Below, piece by piece: positions 43,801-56,400 of a DNA stretch of 64,000 bases. Every line of letters starts with the position of its first letter. Within the stretch, counting starts at the first letter, position 1. Source of the DNA: Liopterus haemorrhoidalis (Eukaryota; Arthropoda; Insecta; Coleoptera; Dytiscidae). The stretch lies in assembly GCA_963971575.1 (NCBI GenBank), contig OZ020625.1, forward strand, positions 30,142,537-30,206,536, in the 5' to 3' direction. The notes beneath the pieces were generated by a model. The model ran no database searches. It was not told the origin of the DNA and saw nothing but the letters and a program-made list of their open reading frames with translations. Made by a program: the position numbers and the translations under genes.

Positions 43801-46800
43801 TGGGTCAGTTTTTTGCCTATAATTCCTAAACTTTTGCCCAAACTTCAAAATGGACCAAATTTTCTTAATCTATGACCAAAAATACATATATATACCAATT
43901 TTCAATAAAATCGGAGTCAAAAATTTTTTGCTTAAAACAACACGATTTTTTTAAGGTCTACCCCTTACAATTTTTTCGATTTATGGCCATTTTCAAGTGT
44001 TTTAGATTACTGCCCATACAAAACTTAATAATTGGTTTATTAAAGCCCAAATTTTTTCTTAGACTAAACAATTTATGAGAATTTTAAAAATTCAAACCGT
44101 AGATTTCTATCTTAAACCATTTTTTAGTTAGGATTTAATAAAATTTTCAAAAAATTTTAAAAAAAATGAAAAATTTTCAAAAAATTTTTTTGTTTCAAAA
44201 TATGTTTACAAGTCAATTAGGACCTCTAGATTTCAAAAATTTCAACCGCAGGTCTTTACCTCATTTCGTTTTTGAGATACGTCTGTGCGAAGATGAATAT
44301 TTCTATAAATCACGCCATGATAAAATTTGTCATATTTTTAAAATACGCAAAACTAATAAAGCCTCAAATTTTTTCTAGACTAAACCAAGTGTGAGGATCC
44401 CAAAAATTTAAACCGCAGGTCTTTATCTCTTACCATTTTAGAGATATGAATTTTTTACTTAGTATACCTTTTTAAGTTTTAAATTTTTGTTACTTTTCTA
44501 GGGTTATGTTTAAAAGCCCATTAAAAAAGTTATTTGCTAGCTATTAAATTCTTAATTTGTTTTCTATACTAAACAAGGTATGAAGATTCCAAAAATTTAA
44601 ACCGCAGGTCTCTATCTCTTACCGTTTTGGAGATATGAATTTTTTATAAACTCCAACTTTTTAATTTTAGATTTTTTTTTACTTTTCCAAGGTTATACTT
44701 GAAGGGCCATTAAAAAAGTTGTGTGCTAGCTACTAAGTCCCTAATTTTTTTCTAACAAACAAAATATGGGAATTCCAAAAATTCAAACCGCAGGTCTCTA
44801 TCTTTTACCATTTTGCAAATATGATTTTTTTAAAAAGTACAATTTTTTTATTTTTAAATTTTTTGCTGTTTCTAGCGTTATATTTGTAGGCCCATTAAAA
44901 AAGTTGTGTGCTAGCTACTAAGTCCCTATTTTTTTTTTAGACCAACCAAAGTGTGAGAATTCCAAAAATTTAAACCGCAGGTCTCTATCTTTTACCATTT
45001 TGGAAATATGATTTTTTTAAAAAGTACAATTTTTTTATTTTAAAAATTTTTGCTGTTTATAGCGTTATATTTGAAGGCCCAATAAAAAAGTTGTGTGCTA
45101 GCTACTAAGTCCCTAATTTTTTTATAGACCAAACAAAGTATAAGAATTCCAAAAATTCAAACCGCAGGTCTCTATCTTTTACCATTTTGGAAATATGATT
45201 TTTTTTAAAAGTACAATTTTTTTATTTTTAAAATTTTTGCTGTTTCTAGCGTTATATTTGAAGGCCCATTAAAAAAGTTGTGTGCTAGCTACTAAGTCCC
45301 TAATTTTTTTCTGGACTAAACAAAGTGTGAGAATTTCAAAAATTTAAACCACCAGTCTCTATCTCCTACCGTTTTGGAGATATGAATTTTTGAATTTAAA
45401 GTCAAATTTTAAAATAAATAAAATAGAACAATAATAGGTTTTGATCGCCGAGATATGCCAACGGAGTGGCCGAGCTCGTTAAATCACCCAGTTCTTACTG
45501 GTTAAAACAGTCTGAATTATGAGGTTGCTGGTTCAATTCCCCGTTGGTGATATTATTCGGGCGAGAATAATATGTTAACATTACTCCCATTCTCTCAATC
45601 ATTTACCTTTCATCCAGGTGTAGGAGGTCGCTCCCTGGCATCGGCGATTAGCCTCGTTGCAGAAATAGGCCGATGTAAAATAAAAAAAAAAAAAAAGTTA
45701 AATAAAATAAATAAAAGTCTAGATATGGCAGAGAATATTGCCCATTTCTAGATCTCTGGTCATAGGTATAAAAGCCACGTAGTCATTATAACGTTTCAAC
45801 CGATCCTATTATCCCTGTATAAACAGTACTTACGTATAATTATGTCCAGTATTATTACGTAATTTGGTTACCAAATATTTGGTACAACCAGGATAGATTT
45901 GACCAAATTCTAATATATTATCTTCACCAACTGTAACGGAAGGACATTCGATTGCAGCCTTAAACCAAATTGGAAGGTCATTATCGGAATTTCCATTCCA
46001 CTCCACAGACCAGGCTTCATAAAAACTATCATTTTCTTCTACATCCGACCTGAATTTGACAGTAATTATTTGCGTTTCTTTTCCCATCCATCCTTGCATT
46101 GGTTTTACAGAAAAATTACTAAAAAAAAGTATTTATATTGTATATACAATAGACCACAGTTTCCCAAAAGGTGCTCCGCGATCTACTAGTGTTGCTATAC
46201 AATGAATTTATTTTTTAATGCAACATGTACTATGTCATTACCATGGATACAGTTTTTGACAGCAATATAAATCGTGTTCATTTTCATTTGCAACATAGAC
46301 AATTAGTGTGTATACTTTTGCTCATTGCTGATTTAATAATTAATCAACATGTATACAGATGAAGAAAAAATAATGATGGTAACTTGGTGTAACTCCCAAA
46401 TGAGTTTAAGAGAAGTTTCTGCTGTATTTAGTGCAACTTATCCAGATCGGCCAATACCAAATCCCTCTACAATTTCAAGACTAGTTAATAAATTTCATCG
46501 CGAAGGATGTCTTAAGTCAAAACATAATAAAAAAAGAACTACATTCCACTTGCTTACAGAAGAGAAGCAGTTGGAAATATTATTACAAGTGGAAGAAAAC
46601 AATCAAAATACTTTAAGATCAATTGCACAAACCGTTGGTGTCAGTATTGGATCTGTTTTTAACTTCTTAAAAAAAGAAAAGTTTCGATCATACAAATTTC
46701 AAAATCATCAAGAATTGTTAGAAAGGGACGCAGCAGTACGTATGCATTTTTGTTTTGAAATGTTTGAAAAAATTAATTCCGACCCAACAATGCTTCAAAG

Positions 46801-47394
46801 AATTTTATTTACTGACGAAGCAATGTTTACTCTAAATGGTGAAGTGCACAGACAAAATTTTAGGTACTGGAGTCGAGAAAAATTACATTTGTTTCATTCC
46901 TCCCGAACTCAAAGACCGCAAAAATTAAATGTTTGGGCAGGGATAATAGGAACCAATATTATAGGACCTTTTTTTATTGACGGTAACCTTAATGCCTCAA
47001 AATATCTAGCCCTTTTGCAAAACCAAATATTACCTGCGTTGCGAAACCTGAATATTAATGGACAAGTATGGTTTCAACATGATGGCGCACAAGTCCATTA
47101 TTCTAGAATAGTTAAAGAATATTTACATAGAACTTTCCCAAAAAGCTAGATTGGAAGAAGAGGGTCGATGAATTGGCCAGCGAGATCTCCGGATTTGGAA
47201 CCCAATGATTTTTTTTATTGGGGATAATTAAAGGCCAAAGTATATAATGGAGAACTTAGGGATGTTGCTGAACTGCAAGACAAAATTGTTCAAGCATCCA
47301 ACAATATATACCTCAAGAGCAATTGCTGAATGTTTTGAATCATTTTTAGGGTTTTGTAAGTATGACCAAAAAACCCTTATACCGTCATTTTGTC

Positions 47395-47456
<62 letters not shown>

Positions 47457-50400
47457 TCGGTAAAAATTGTAGCCAAACGGCTAAACCTAGAGAGTTGAAA
47501 TTTGGCATGCTTATACAACTCTTTGACCCGCACATAGGAAAAATACTAAAACATCTAAAAAACATATCCCCCTAAAAATATAAATAAATATGTGCTCATC
47601 GAAAAAAAAAAATATTTTTTTTAAATTCTGAGTAGGGTATCAAATGAAAGCCCTTGGTACGTGGATTAACGATCAAATTTTTATTTTTGCAAAATAAATT
47701 ATTTTGAAGCGGTTTTTGCCAAAATTGTGCAAAAAAAATTTTGTCCCACACCCTGTAGCCCAGATGGTTTAAACTAAAAATCTGAAAAAAATCTAAGTAA
47801 TGTACATTGGTGTGAACCGGAATAGTACAACAGGAATTTCTGATCAGATTATGTTTTTGGAAAAAAAAGCATTTTTTGTGTTTTTTTGCTAATAATGTTA
47901 TAGTTATATAGTTATAACTATAACATTATTAGCACTGCCCAAGAAAATGAGTTCGAATCCTACGAGGGGAGACAATATTATTTTTTACTTTTTTTTTGCA
48001 TTTTTATATTGTTTAAATTATTTTTTCAAAATTCTAGTTATATTTTTGCAATTGTTGTATTTAATTGTTAAAAGCGTAAATTTAATAACCAGTGTACACG
48101 AATGAGTTTCGTGTACAGAATGTACATTTTTGGATTTTGAATTTTGAATTTTGGATTTTGGATTTTGGATTTTGGATTTTGGATTTTGGATTTTGGATTT
48201 TGGATTTTGGATTTTGGATTTTGAATTTTGAATTTTGAATTTTGAATTTTGAATTTTGAATTTTGAATTTTTGAATTTTTGAATTTTTGAATTTTGGATT
48301 TTGGATTTTGGATTTTGGATTTTGGATTTTGGATTTGGATTTTGGATTTTGGATTTTGGATTTTGGATTTTGGATTTTGAATTTTGGATTTTGAATTTTA
48401 TATTTTGGATTTTGGATTTTGGATTTTAGATTTTGGATTTGGATTTTGGATTTTGGATTTTGGATTTTGGATTTTGGATTTTGGATTTTGGATTTTGGAT
48501 TTTGGATTTTTGATTTGGATTTTGGATTTTGGATTTTGGATTTTGGATTTTGAATTTTATATTTTGGATTTTGGATTTTGGATTTTGGATTTTGGATTTT
48601 GGATTTTGGATTTTGGATTTTGGATTTTGGATTTGGATTTTGGATTTTGGATTTTGGATTTTGAATTTTGGATTTTGGATTTTGGATTTTGGATTTTGGA
48701 TTTTGGATTTTGGTTTTTGGATTTTGGATTTGGATTTTGGATTTTGGATTTTCATTTTGTATGCAAGTAAACGGAGAAACTTTTGAACATTTATTATGAG
48801 TGTTTATTAGTTATTTATTTATTATTATTATTTTTTATTTGTATTTTCAATAAAATATTTTGATTTTGCTAGTAAATATGATTTTTTTCTATGTTGCAAA
48901 TGAAAATGGACAAGATTTATATTGCTGTCAAAAACTGTATCCATGATATTGACATAGTACATGTTGCATTAAAAAATAAATTCACTGTATATAAATATTG
49001 ACTTGTAGTTTTGACGTGAAGCATTTTCTTACTTTGAAAACTTAATTTATATTTCCAAAATACAATTAAAAAAAAAATCATGGTAAATTCAAATAAAAGG
49101 AAGCCAACTGCTAGGCGGCAATACGCCTATTTTATGACGTATTTACTATTATGGTCTATTTCTATAAAAAATACTTATAAATCGAAATTTTGTAAAGATA
49201 GACGTGAAAATATTACTTACGTTTTTTCTGGAGGTTTAAATTTGAAAACAACGGGCAACTGCCCTTTGCTCTCAAGCATAAAAGTGGCGTAAACAGCATG
49301 GCAAGGAGCAGCCAACGGCAGTACATTGATTTTTGGTATTACCTTGACATCTGGGATCCACGAAAATTCGCTGTGAAAATTGTTACCTGAAATAATAAAA
49401 ATTCAGCCCATTGTAAATATTGGATGTACAGTGATATGCATAACAGTGGAGCAACATCACATATAACCCCCCCCCCCCGCTGAAAGCCCTTAGACCAGTG
49501 TTTCTCAACCAAAAACGTACCACGTACCAGTAATGACATATTTATTATTGACCCAGAAAAGAATAATACGTTGTATAGCAAACAAAAGACGCACTGAATC
49601 ATGCAGACCTCTTTTTGTAAAATACAAATTATTAACAGTTACTGGTATTTACAACCTAGAGTTGCTGGTCTATGTATTTAAAAATCAAATATACTTTGCT
49701 CGCCATTTGAACCAGCATTCATATAACACCAGAGGAAAAGATTGTTTCAGAATTCCAGTAAACATGCTGGAACTGACAAAAAAATCACCAAAAACTGTTG
49801 GTATTAAATTATTTAATTCACTGCCATTCCATGTCAGAAATGAAACGCAGTTTGCTGTATTTAAGCGGAAGATTAAGGTATTTCTTATAGAGCATTGTGT
49901 ATACTCAATGAATGAATACTTGAAATCTTGTAAGGACTGGTGTAGTCATGCCAATGGGGAACATTGATTTTTGCTAATTTAATGTATGATTTTGTTGTTT
50001 TATTAATTGCATAACTTGTATTACTGATCAAGATCTGTGTAAAATTGTAAATTCATGTACTGACATATCCTCCATGCAGTCCTGTATTTAAAGGATTAAT
50101 AAATATTATTATTATTATGGGGTTTGTCAGGTCTTGACAAGCGTCCACTAATCTCAAACTTCAGCAACTTTTTGAGCCGCGTATAACTAGAGACTAGTGG
50201 AGCTAAATACACACGACTGCATCCCAAACCCTGGCGATATGCAGCCGCGGAAATTACGCCAGATCCAGTGCCCGCACAATGCGGAGCGACCCGAGCAGCA
50301 CTGCTTTCTGCATCCTGCAGATCAAAGAGTTGGCAGAAGATCTGCAGGCGGGAATGGACTCGACTTCCCTTCGATAGGAGGCTTTCATACCACCCAACAC

Positions 50401-53400
50401 ACCAACTATCAGGACTACAAGCTTAGCTTTATACCCGGGATACAGCTTTCTGAGCTCGGACAAGAGGTCCATATATTTGGACCTCTTTTTCCTCCTCCTT
50501 GAGAGAGATATTCTTCTTAGCTGGACTTGAGAATTCGATCACAAACATCTGTTTGGTCTCGATATCCAGGAGGGTTATGTCCGGCTTAGTGGCTGTCAGT
50601 AACCTCGAGGTGGGGACGGAGTAATTCCAATAAATTCGGCACTTGGAATTTTCCACCACCGATTCTATGTCAGAAGGGACGTACGGTATAACCGGTATTT
50701 GGTCAATACCATAGGCATGTCTAAGATGATAGTAGAGCACGCGGAGAGCAGCATTATGTCGAGACACGTAGCTCGACGCTGCAAGAGATGGACAAGCAGA
50801 CAGAATGTGCATAATCGTTTCAGAATGGTGGTGGCACAACCTACAGAGTGTGGACTCCGCTATTATTATTATTATTATTATTATTAATATATTTAATATT
50901 CTACCGCGGACCACAAAAAATAATTGTACTATTAAACAAATTTGTTGTATATGTAAACTCTACATATAATATTTCATATCTCAGTAATAAATATTCACTG
51001 AAAAATGAACAAAAATCACAAAAAATCAACAATAAATCTCAAAAATAATAATTTTTAAGCTTTTCGCGGACCACTAAAATTTTGCTAAGGACCACCAGTA
51101 GTCCGCGGACCACCGGTTGAAAAACACTGCCTTCGACATCACGCTAAAAACAATTGATTCGGGTGAAAAATGACTAATACGTGCTTATTTTTAAAAATCT
51201 CGTAAATTCAAAATGTATACGATTAGGTACACTTCCTCCGCAACAAGGGGAAAGCAAATTCAAGTTATGTGAAAAAATAAATAAATAAAACAAAAATTAT
51301 TTTGAAAATGGCACCAGAAATTTTTTTGAAAAAAATTGGATATTTTGCGGGTCCTTGCCAATTTTTGGGTTGAGAATACCGATTAGGTACACTTCCTCTA
51401 CAACAAGGAGCGTGCAAGTTCAAGTTATGTGAGAAAATAAATAAATAAAATAACAACAATTTTTAAAATAATATCTTCACCAGTCCGCGTAAAAAAATAG
51501 ATATTTTGCTGGTCCGCGTCAAATTTTTTGGTTGAGAATACCGATTAGGTACTTTTCCTCTACAACAATGGGCGTGCAAGTTCAAGTTATGTGAGAAAAT
51601 AAATAAATAAAATAAAAATTATTTTGAAAATTATATCTTCACCAGTCCGTGTAAAAAAATTGATATTTTGCGGGTCCGCATCAATTTTTGGGTTGAGAAT
51701 ACCGATTAGGTACACTTCCTCTACAACAAGGAGCGTGCAAGTTCAAGTTATGTGAGAAAATAAATAAATAAAATAACAACAATTTTTAAAATAATATCTT
51801 CACCAGTCCGCGTAAAAAAATAGATATTTTGCTGGTCCGCGTCAAATTTTTTGGTTGAGAATACCGATTAGGTACTTTTCCTCTACAACAATGGGCGTGC
51901 AAGTTCAAGTTATGTGAGAAAATAAATAAATAAAATAAAAATTATTTTGAAAATTATATCTTCACCAGTCCGTGTAAAAAAATTGATATTTTGCGGGTCC
52001 GCATCAATTTTTGGGTTGAGAACACCGATTAGGTACACTTCCTCTACAACAAGGGGCGTGCAAGTTCAAGTTATGTGAAAAATAAATAAATAAAATAAAA
52101 ATTATTTTAAAAATAATATTTTCACCAGTCCGCGTAAAAAAATAGATATTTTGAGGGTCCGCGTCAAATTTTTTGGTTGAGAATACCGATTAGGTACACT
52201 TCCTCTACAACAAGGGGCGTGCAAGTTCAAGTTATGTGAAAAATAAATAAATAAAATAAAAATTATTTTAAAAATAATATTTTCACCAGTCCGCGTAAAA
52301 AAATTGATATTTTGAGGTTCCGCGTCAAATTTTTTGGTTGAGAATACCGATTAGGTACACTTCCTCTACAACAAGGGGCGTGCAAAATGTGAAAAATAAA
52401 TAAATAAAATAAAAATTATTTTGAAAATAATATTTTCACCAGTCCGCGTAAAAAAATAGATTTTTTGCGGGTAACACCGATTAGGTACACTTTCTCAATA
52501 ACAGGGGACGTGCGAATTTAAATTATGTGAGACAATAAATAAAATAATAAAAATTTCTAAAATAGTTTCACCCTCATAAAAAAAAATGGATATTCCGGTC
52601 CGCACTAAGATTTAGGTTAAAAAGCACTGGACTTTATAATCTTCACTATTCCTGATAAATATTCCACCTTTATTGGTACTTTTTAAAATGGTTTGGTCTC
52701 TTTCAAAAATAACACCGAAAAAATATAAAACACAAATTTGGCCATTAATTTTGGACAGCGTCTTGAAAGTTTACAGCGCCGATTCGTTTGCGCATGCTGG
52801 AGCGCCGTTATTCAGGTCTGTACTAGCGTCTCTTTACGTTGAAGTGCACGTCTTACGTTCGCCAAAAAGTTTTAAAAAGTGTTAAAAAAATATTTTACTT
52901 TAATTAAAATATATAAACAATAAAATAAATAGTTAAATAATAGTTTAAAACAAAGTTAAATTATTTTTTATAAGTTTAAAAGACAGTAACAACAAATTAT
53001 ATATATATTTTTTAAATTGTGTTCAATAAAAAACGTTTCAGTACTTTTAAAAAGTATTTTCTAAATTAATATTTAAACAAAATTAAATTTAGTGCTAAAA
53101 GGATGTTGGTAAAAGATCAAAAGGACATCTAGATGTTGCCAAAAGGATTTCTAAAATTTTCTTGTATCCTATAATTGCTACAAAAAATTATGGGAAAGGT
53201 AAAAATTGATTATTTTCAAAAAATAAGAACTTTTATGCATCTTTAAAAACATTTTTCACGTAAATTTTTATGAGTGATTAAGGCCCGGTCTTTCCACCTT
53301 CAGATAAAGTTCCAGGTAACTATCTGACAGATAAGGTTATTTGTAACTTCATCTGCTGAGTAAATGTCATCTCTTCTTTCTATACAAATGTATCTATCGG

Positions 53401-56400
53401 ATAGTTATCTAACGGATAATGAGACTGACGTATTGGATTCACTGACTGGTATTGACATTTATTCAGCAGATGAAGTTACAAATAACCTTATCTGTCAGAT
53501 AGTTACCTGGAACTTTATCTGAAGGTGGAAAGACCGGGCCTTAAAAAATTATGAGTTAAAACATGAATTAATTAAAATGAAAATTATGAACATTTTTTTA
53601 CCGACCGCTTACATATATAAGGGAGGTATTGTGATCATACCGATTTTGACATTTCGAGATTTCGATGGATCTCCACGAATTGAGGTCCCTACATAACGTT
53701 TTGATTATTTTCAGCATGATGTCTATCTGTATGTCTGTCTGTCTGTCTGTTTACACGGGCAGAGCAAATTCGGCTAAAAGGATTTTTATGAAACTTCATA
53801 TTTAAGCTTTTGACATCAATGGCACAAGTTGATCAACTTTTGACTGGCCAAGTTATTTCTACTCTGCTGCTAGAATGTATTTTATACAAGTACTTTGTGA
53901 TGGCGGTCGGTCCTGTGGTAGCCACAGCTGATTTTTTTCATACTTATATGTAGGGTTGTCAACTGTTAAGAACAAAAAAATGGAGAACATTTATTTAAAA
54001 AATATATTTATTCGTATATACTTTTTTTATATACGTAATTTTTATATAATTATACAATTATATAACATTGGTAACCTAAACAGTACACTTCTAATTGCAC
54101 ATAAAAATGTAATTTAATCATTTTTAATATTTAAATTTGTAATATTTAAATCAGGGCTTCGAACCGGAACTGAACCGAAAACCGAAAAAAACCGTTATTT
54201 TTGTCGGAACGAAAACTGGAACTGAACCGAAAAAAAAATATCGGTTTATTTCGGTTCAGATAATGTTTATGTGAGTGAATATAAAATACATTTTATTTAA
54301 GATTAATTTTTAAACTGATAAGCAGAAAAAAATCGTAATTTTTTTAACTGAAAAGTAAAAAAAAAAATGCGCTACTATTATTTGCGGGGGGGACGCCCAG
54401 AACCCCCTCTGGCAGAGGCCTTGGTATAATTATCACAAAATAAAGAATAAAATGTTCTTCTAAATTATAGTAGAAAATAAATTTCTAATACAAATAAAAG
54501 AATTTTAAAATTTATCACTCGGAACTGAACCGAAAACCGAAAACCGAAAAAAAACGTTATTTTTGCCGGAACGAAAACCGGAACCGAACCGATATATTTT
54601 TTGTTAATAGAACCGGAACGAAAACCGAAACGAAAAAAATAACGGTTCGAAGCCCTGATTTAAATATTTAATCATGTAAATATTTTGTTGAAAAAGAAAA
54701 CATGTTCTCTTTAAAAGAGACCTGTTGACAATCCTACTTATATGTAACGTTTCATGGTCATGATAAATAATATCTTTGTTAGAAAATATTAGGCCAAGTT
54801 ATTTTTACTCTGCTGCTAGAATGTATTTCATACAAGTACTTTGTGATGGCGGTCCTGTGGTGGCCACAGCTGATTTTTTAAAATATTTCACGTATTTTCT
54901 CAAATATTTTAATGCGTAATTTCTGTTATATCATTCACCTTGAAACTTGAAGGGATTAAAATTTTTATAAACTCATTAATTCGTTAATGAGGTTTTTAAT
55001 ATTTGTTATTCAGATAAGAAGGTCAAAGCGTTTGAACGTGTTAAAACATATTTTAATTAAATTTTACATTACCAATAAATTTTCAATTTAGTTATATATT
55101 TTAGTATTTGATTATTTCACCGGTAATTTGTGATTTGGCGGCTAGTGACTGCTCGAAAGCCGACAAACTTTATAACTTGGGTGTTTGAGATAAATTTGTT
55201 AATTTTTTTACTAATTTTAATTGTTGAGTGTTTTGTTTATTTAATTTAAGTTTTATATGTAAGAGTGATAGTTTTAAAAATAAATAAATTTGGTATAATT
55301 TATTGTTCTTTTTATAAAGCCCAGTAGTTTTTGACATCTCAGTTGATTGTTGGAAAATTTTGAAGAATTGGTCTTGAGAGGTAATTTTTAAAATATTTTG
55401 ATTTTTTGTTTTCTTGATAATTAGCGGTAGTTTTGCGATATATCGGCAACTGATCGTTAGATTGCCGTCAATATTTGGAATTAATTTACACGTGCCAATA
55501 CCTGGGGGCAGTTTTTTTTTTATCTTTAAAAAATTAAGCTTACTTACCAATAACTCTTATTTGGAGAGGAAATGGAAAATGTACCAAATCATCGTCTCTA
55601 ATCAATTTGCCTTCTTCTAAATTATCGTACAGAAAAACACGTCCATATAATATGTGTCCAAAATGACGTTCTGGGCCTCTCGGTTTAAAATGACAATCAA
55701 CTTCAGCAATATCTTCAGGAAAGAGTTGCCAAAATTTTATAGGTATTTCAAATGGTAAGTTTGGATCTAAAATGTATAAATAACTAGTATACTAATAAGT
55801 GATCTAATTAGACACAAAAAGACCAAGTTCTAGATCTGTTTTTGAATGGTTCTCTAAATTTTCGTGAACATTTAAGTCCGTTCTTTCCACCTTCAGGTAA
55901 AGTGACTGGTAACGTTATCTGACGGATAAAAACAATAAAGCGTCTTTCCACCTTCAGATAAAGTTATTCCTACGAATAAACTATGCTACAGTCTGTTCCA
56001 ACCGGTTAAGCGGAACTAGATTTTGCAATCTAGTTACTTTCATCGTTTAAATCGTGCCTTTCGGCCGTTTTGTTTAAGCTTTGTAAATCATACTTACAAT
56101 AAACATTTTTTGGTTAAGGTTAATATCATTTTAAAATGTCATTTTCTTTATATTTTGATTTTTTGTGTCATTCTTAATACAAATTTCCCATTTATTTATT
56201 TTTTTGTCATTAAAATATCTAAAAAAATATTTAATTTTGACATATGTCATTCGTTTCCATGGTTTTATTGTTGGAATTTTAAATTTTGACATCCCAACAT
56301 GAAAAATGAAATAACCCAAGCAAGGTCCCTTCTCGTGACAACCTAAAAGAACTAAATTCCCATTTAGTTCCGCTTAACCGTTTGGAACAGACTGTATGTG

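Larger units (their letters stand above)
46200..48987 (+). mobile_element. DD41D mariner with TIRs over 100 bp, split by a repeat insertion
   Basis: TA flanks at 46198-46199 and 48988-48989. The ends CA(A/G)TGAATTTATTTTTTA extend as inverted copies to TTTTCATTTGCAACATAG. The internal insertion spans about 47347-48770. Confidence 0.88.
49496..51129. mobile_element. hAT element carrying two LINE fragments
   Basis: The ends CAGTGTTTCTCAACC and GGTTGAAAAACACTG, with 8 bp duplications CCTTAGAC and CCTTCGAC differing at one base. It contains a CR1/Jockey-like fragment and, in that fragment's ATT tail, a Dong-like fragment. Without them it is a short non-autonomous hAT. Confidence 0.85.

Noticed and set aside
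45457..45560. tRNA gene (Leu/Ser-like)
   Set aside because: Has A and B boxes but continues into an unrelated body and A-tail, so it is a SINE head.
48384..48786. Long ORFs on both strands encoding Trp/Phe- or Lys/Pro-rich repeats
   Set aside because: Pure translation of the (GGATTTT)n array. A 7 bp period leaves all frames open.
52636..52890. Possible extra exon of the CFAP65-like gene near 52640-52680
   Set aside because: Exons B and D join in perfect phase, and no suitable acceptor/donor pair is present.
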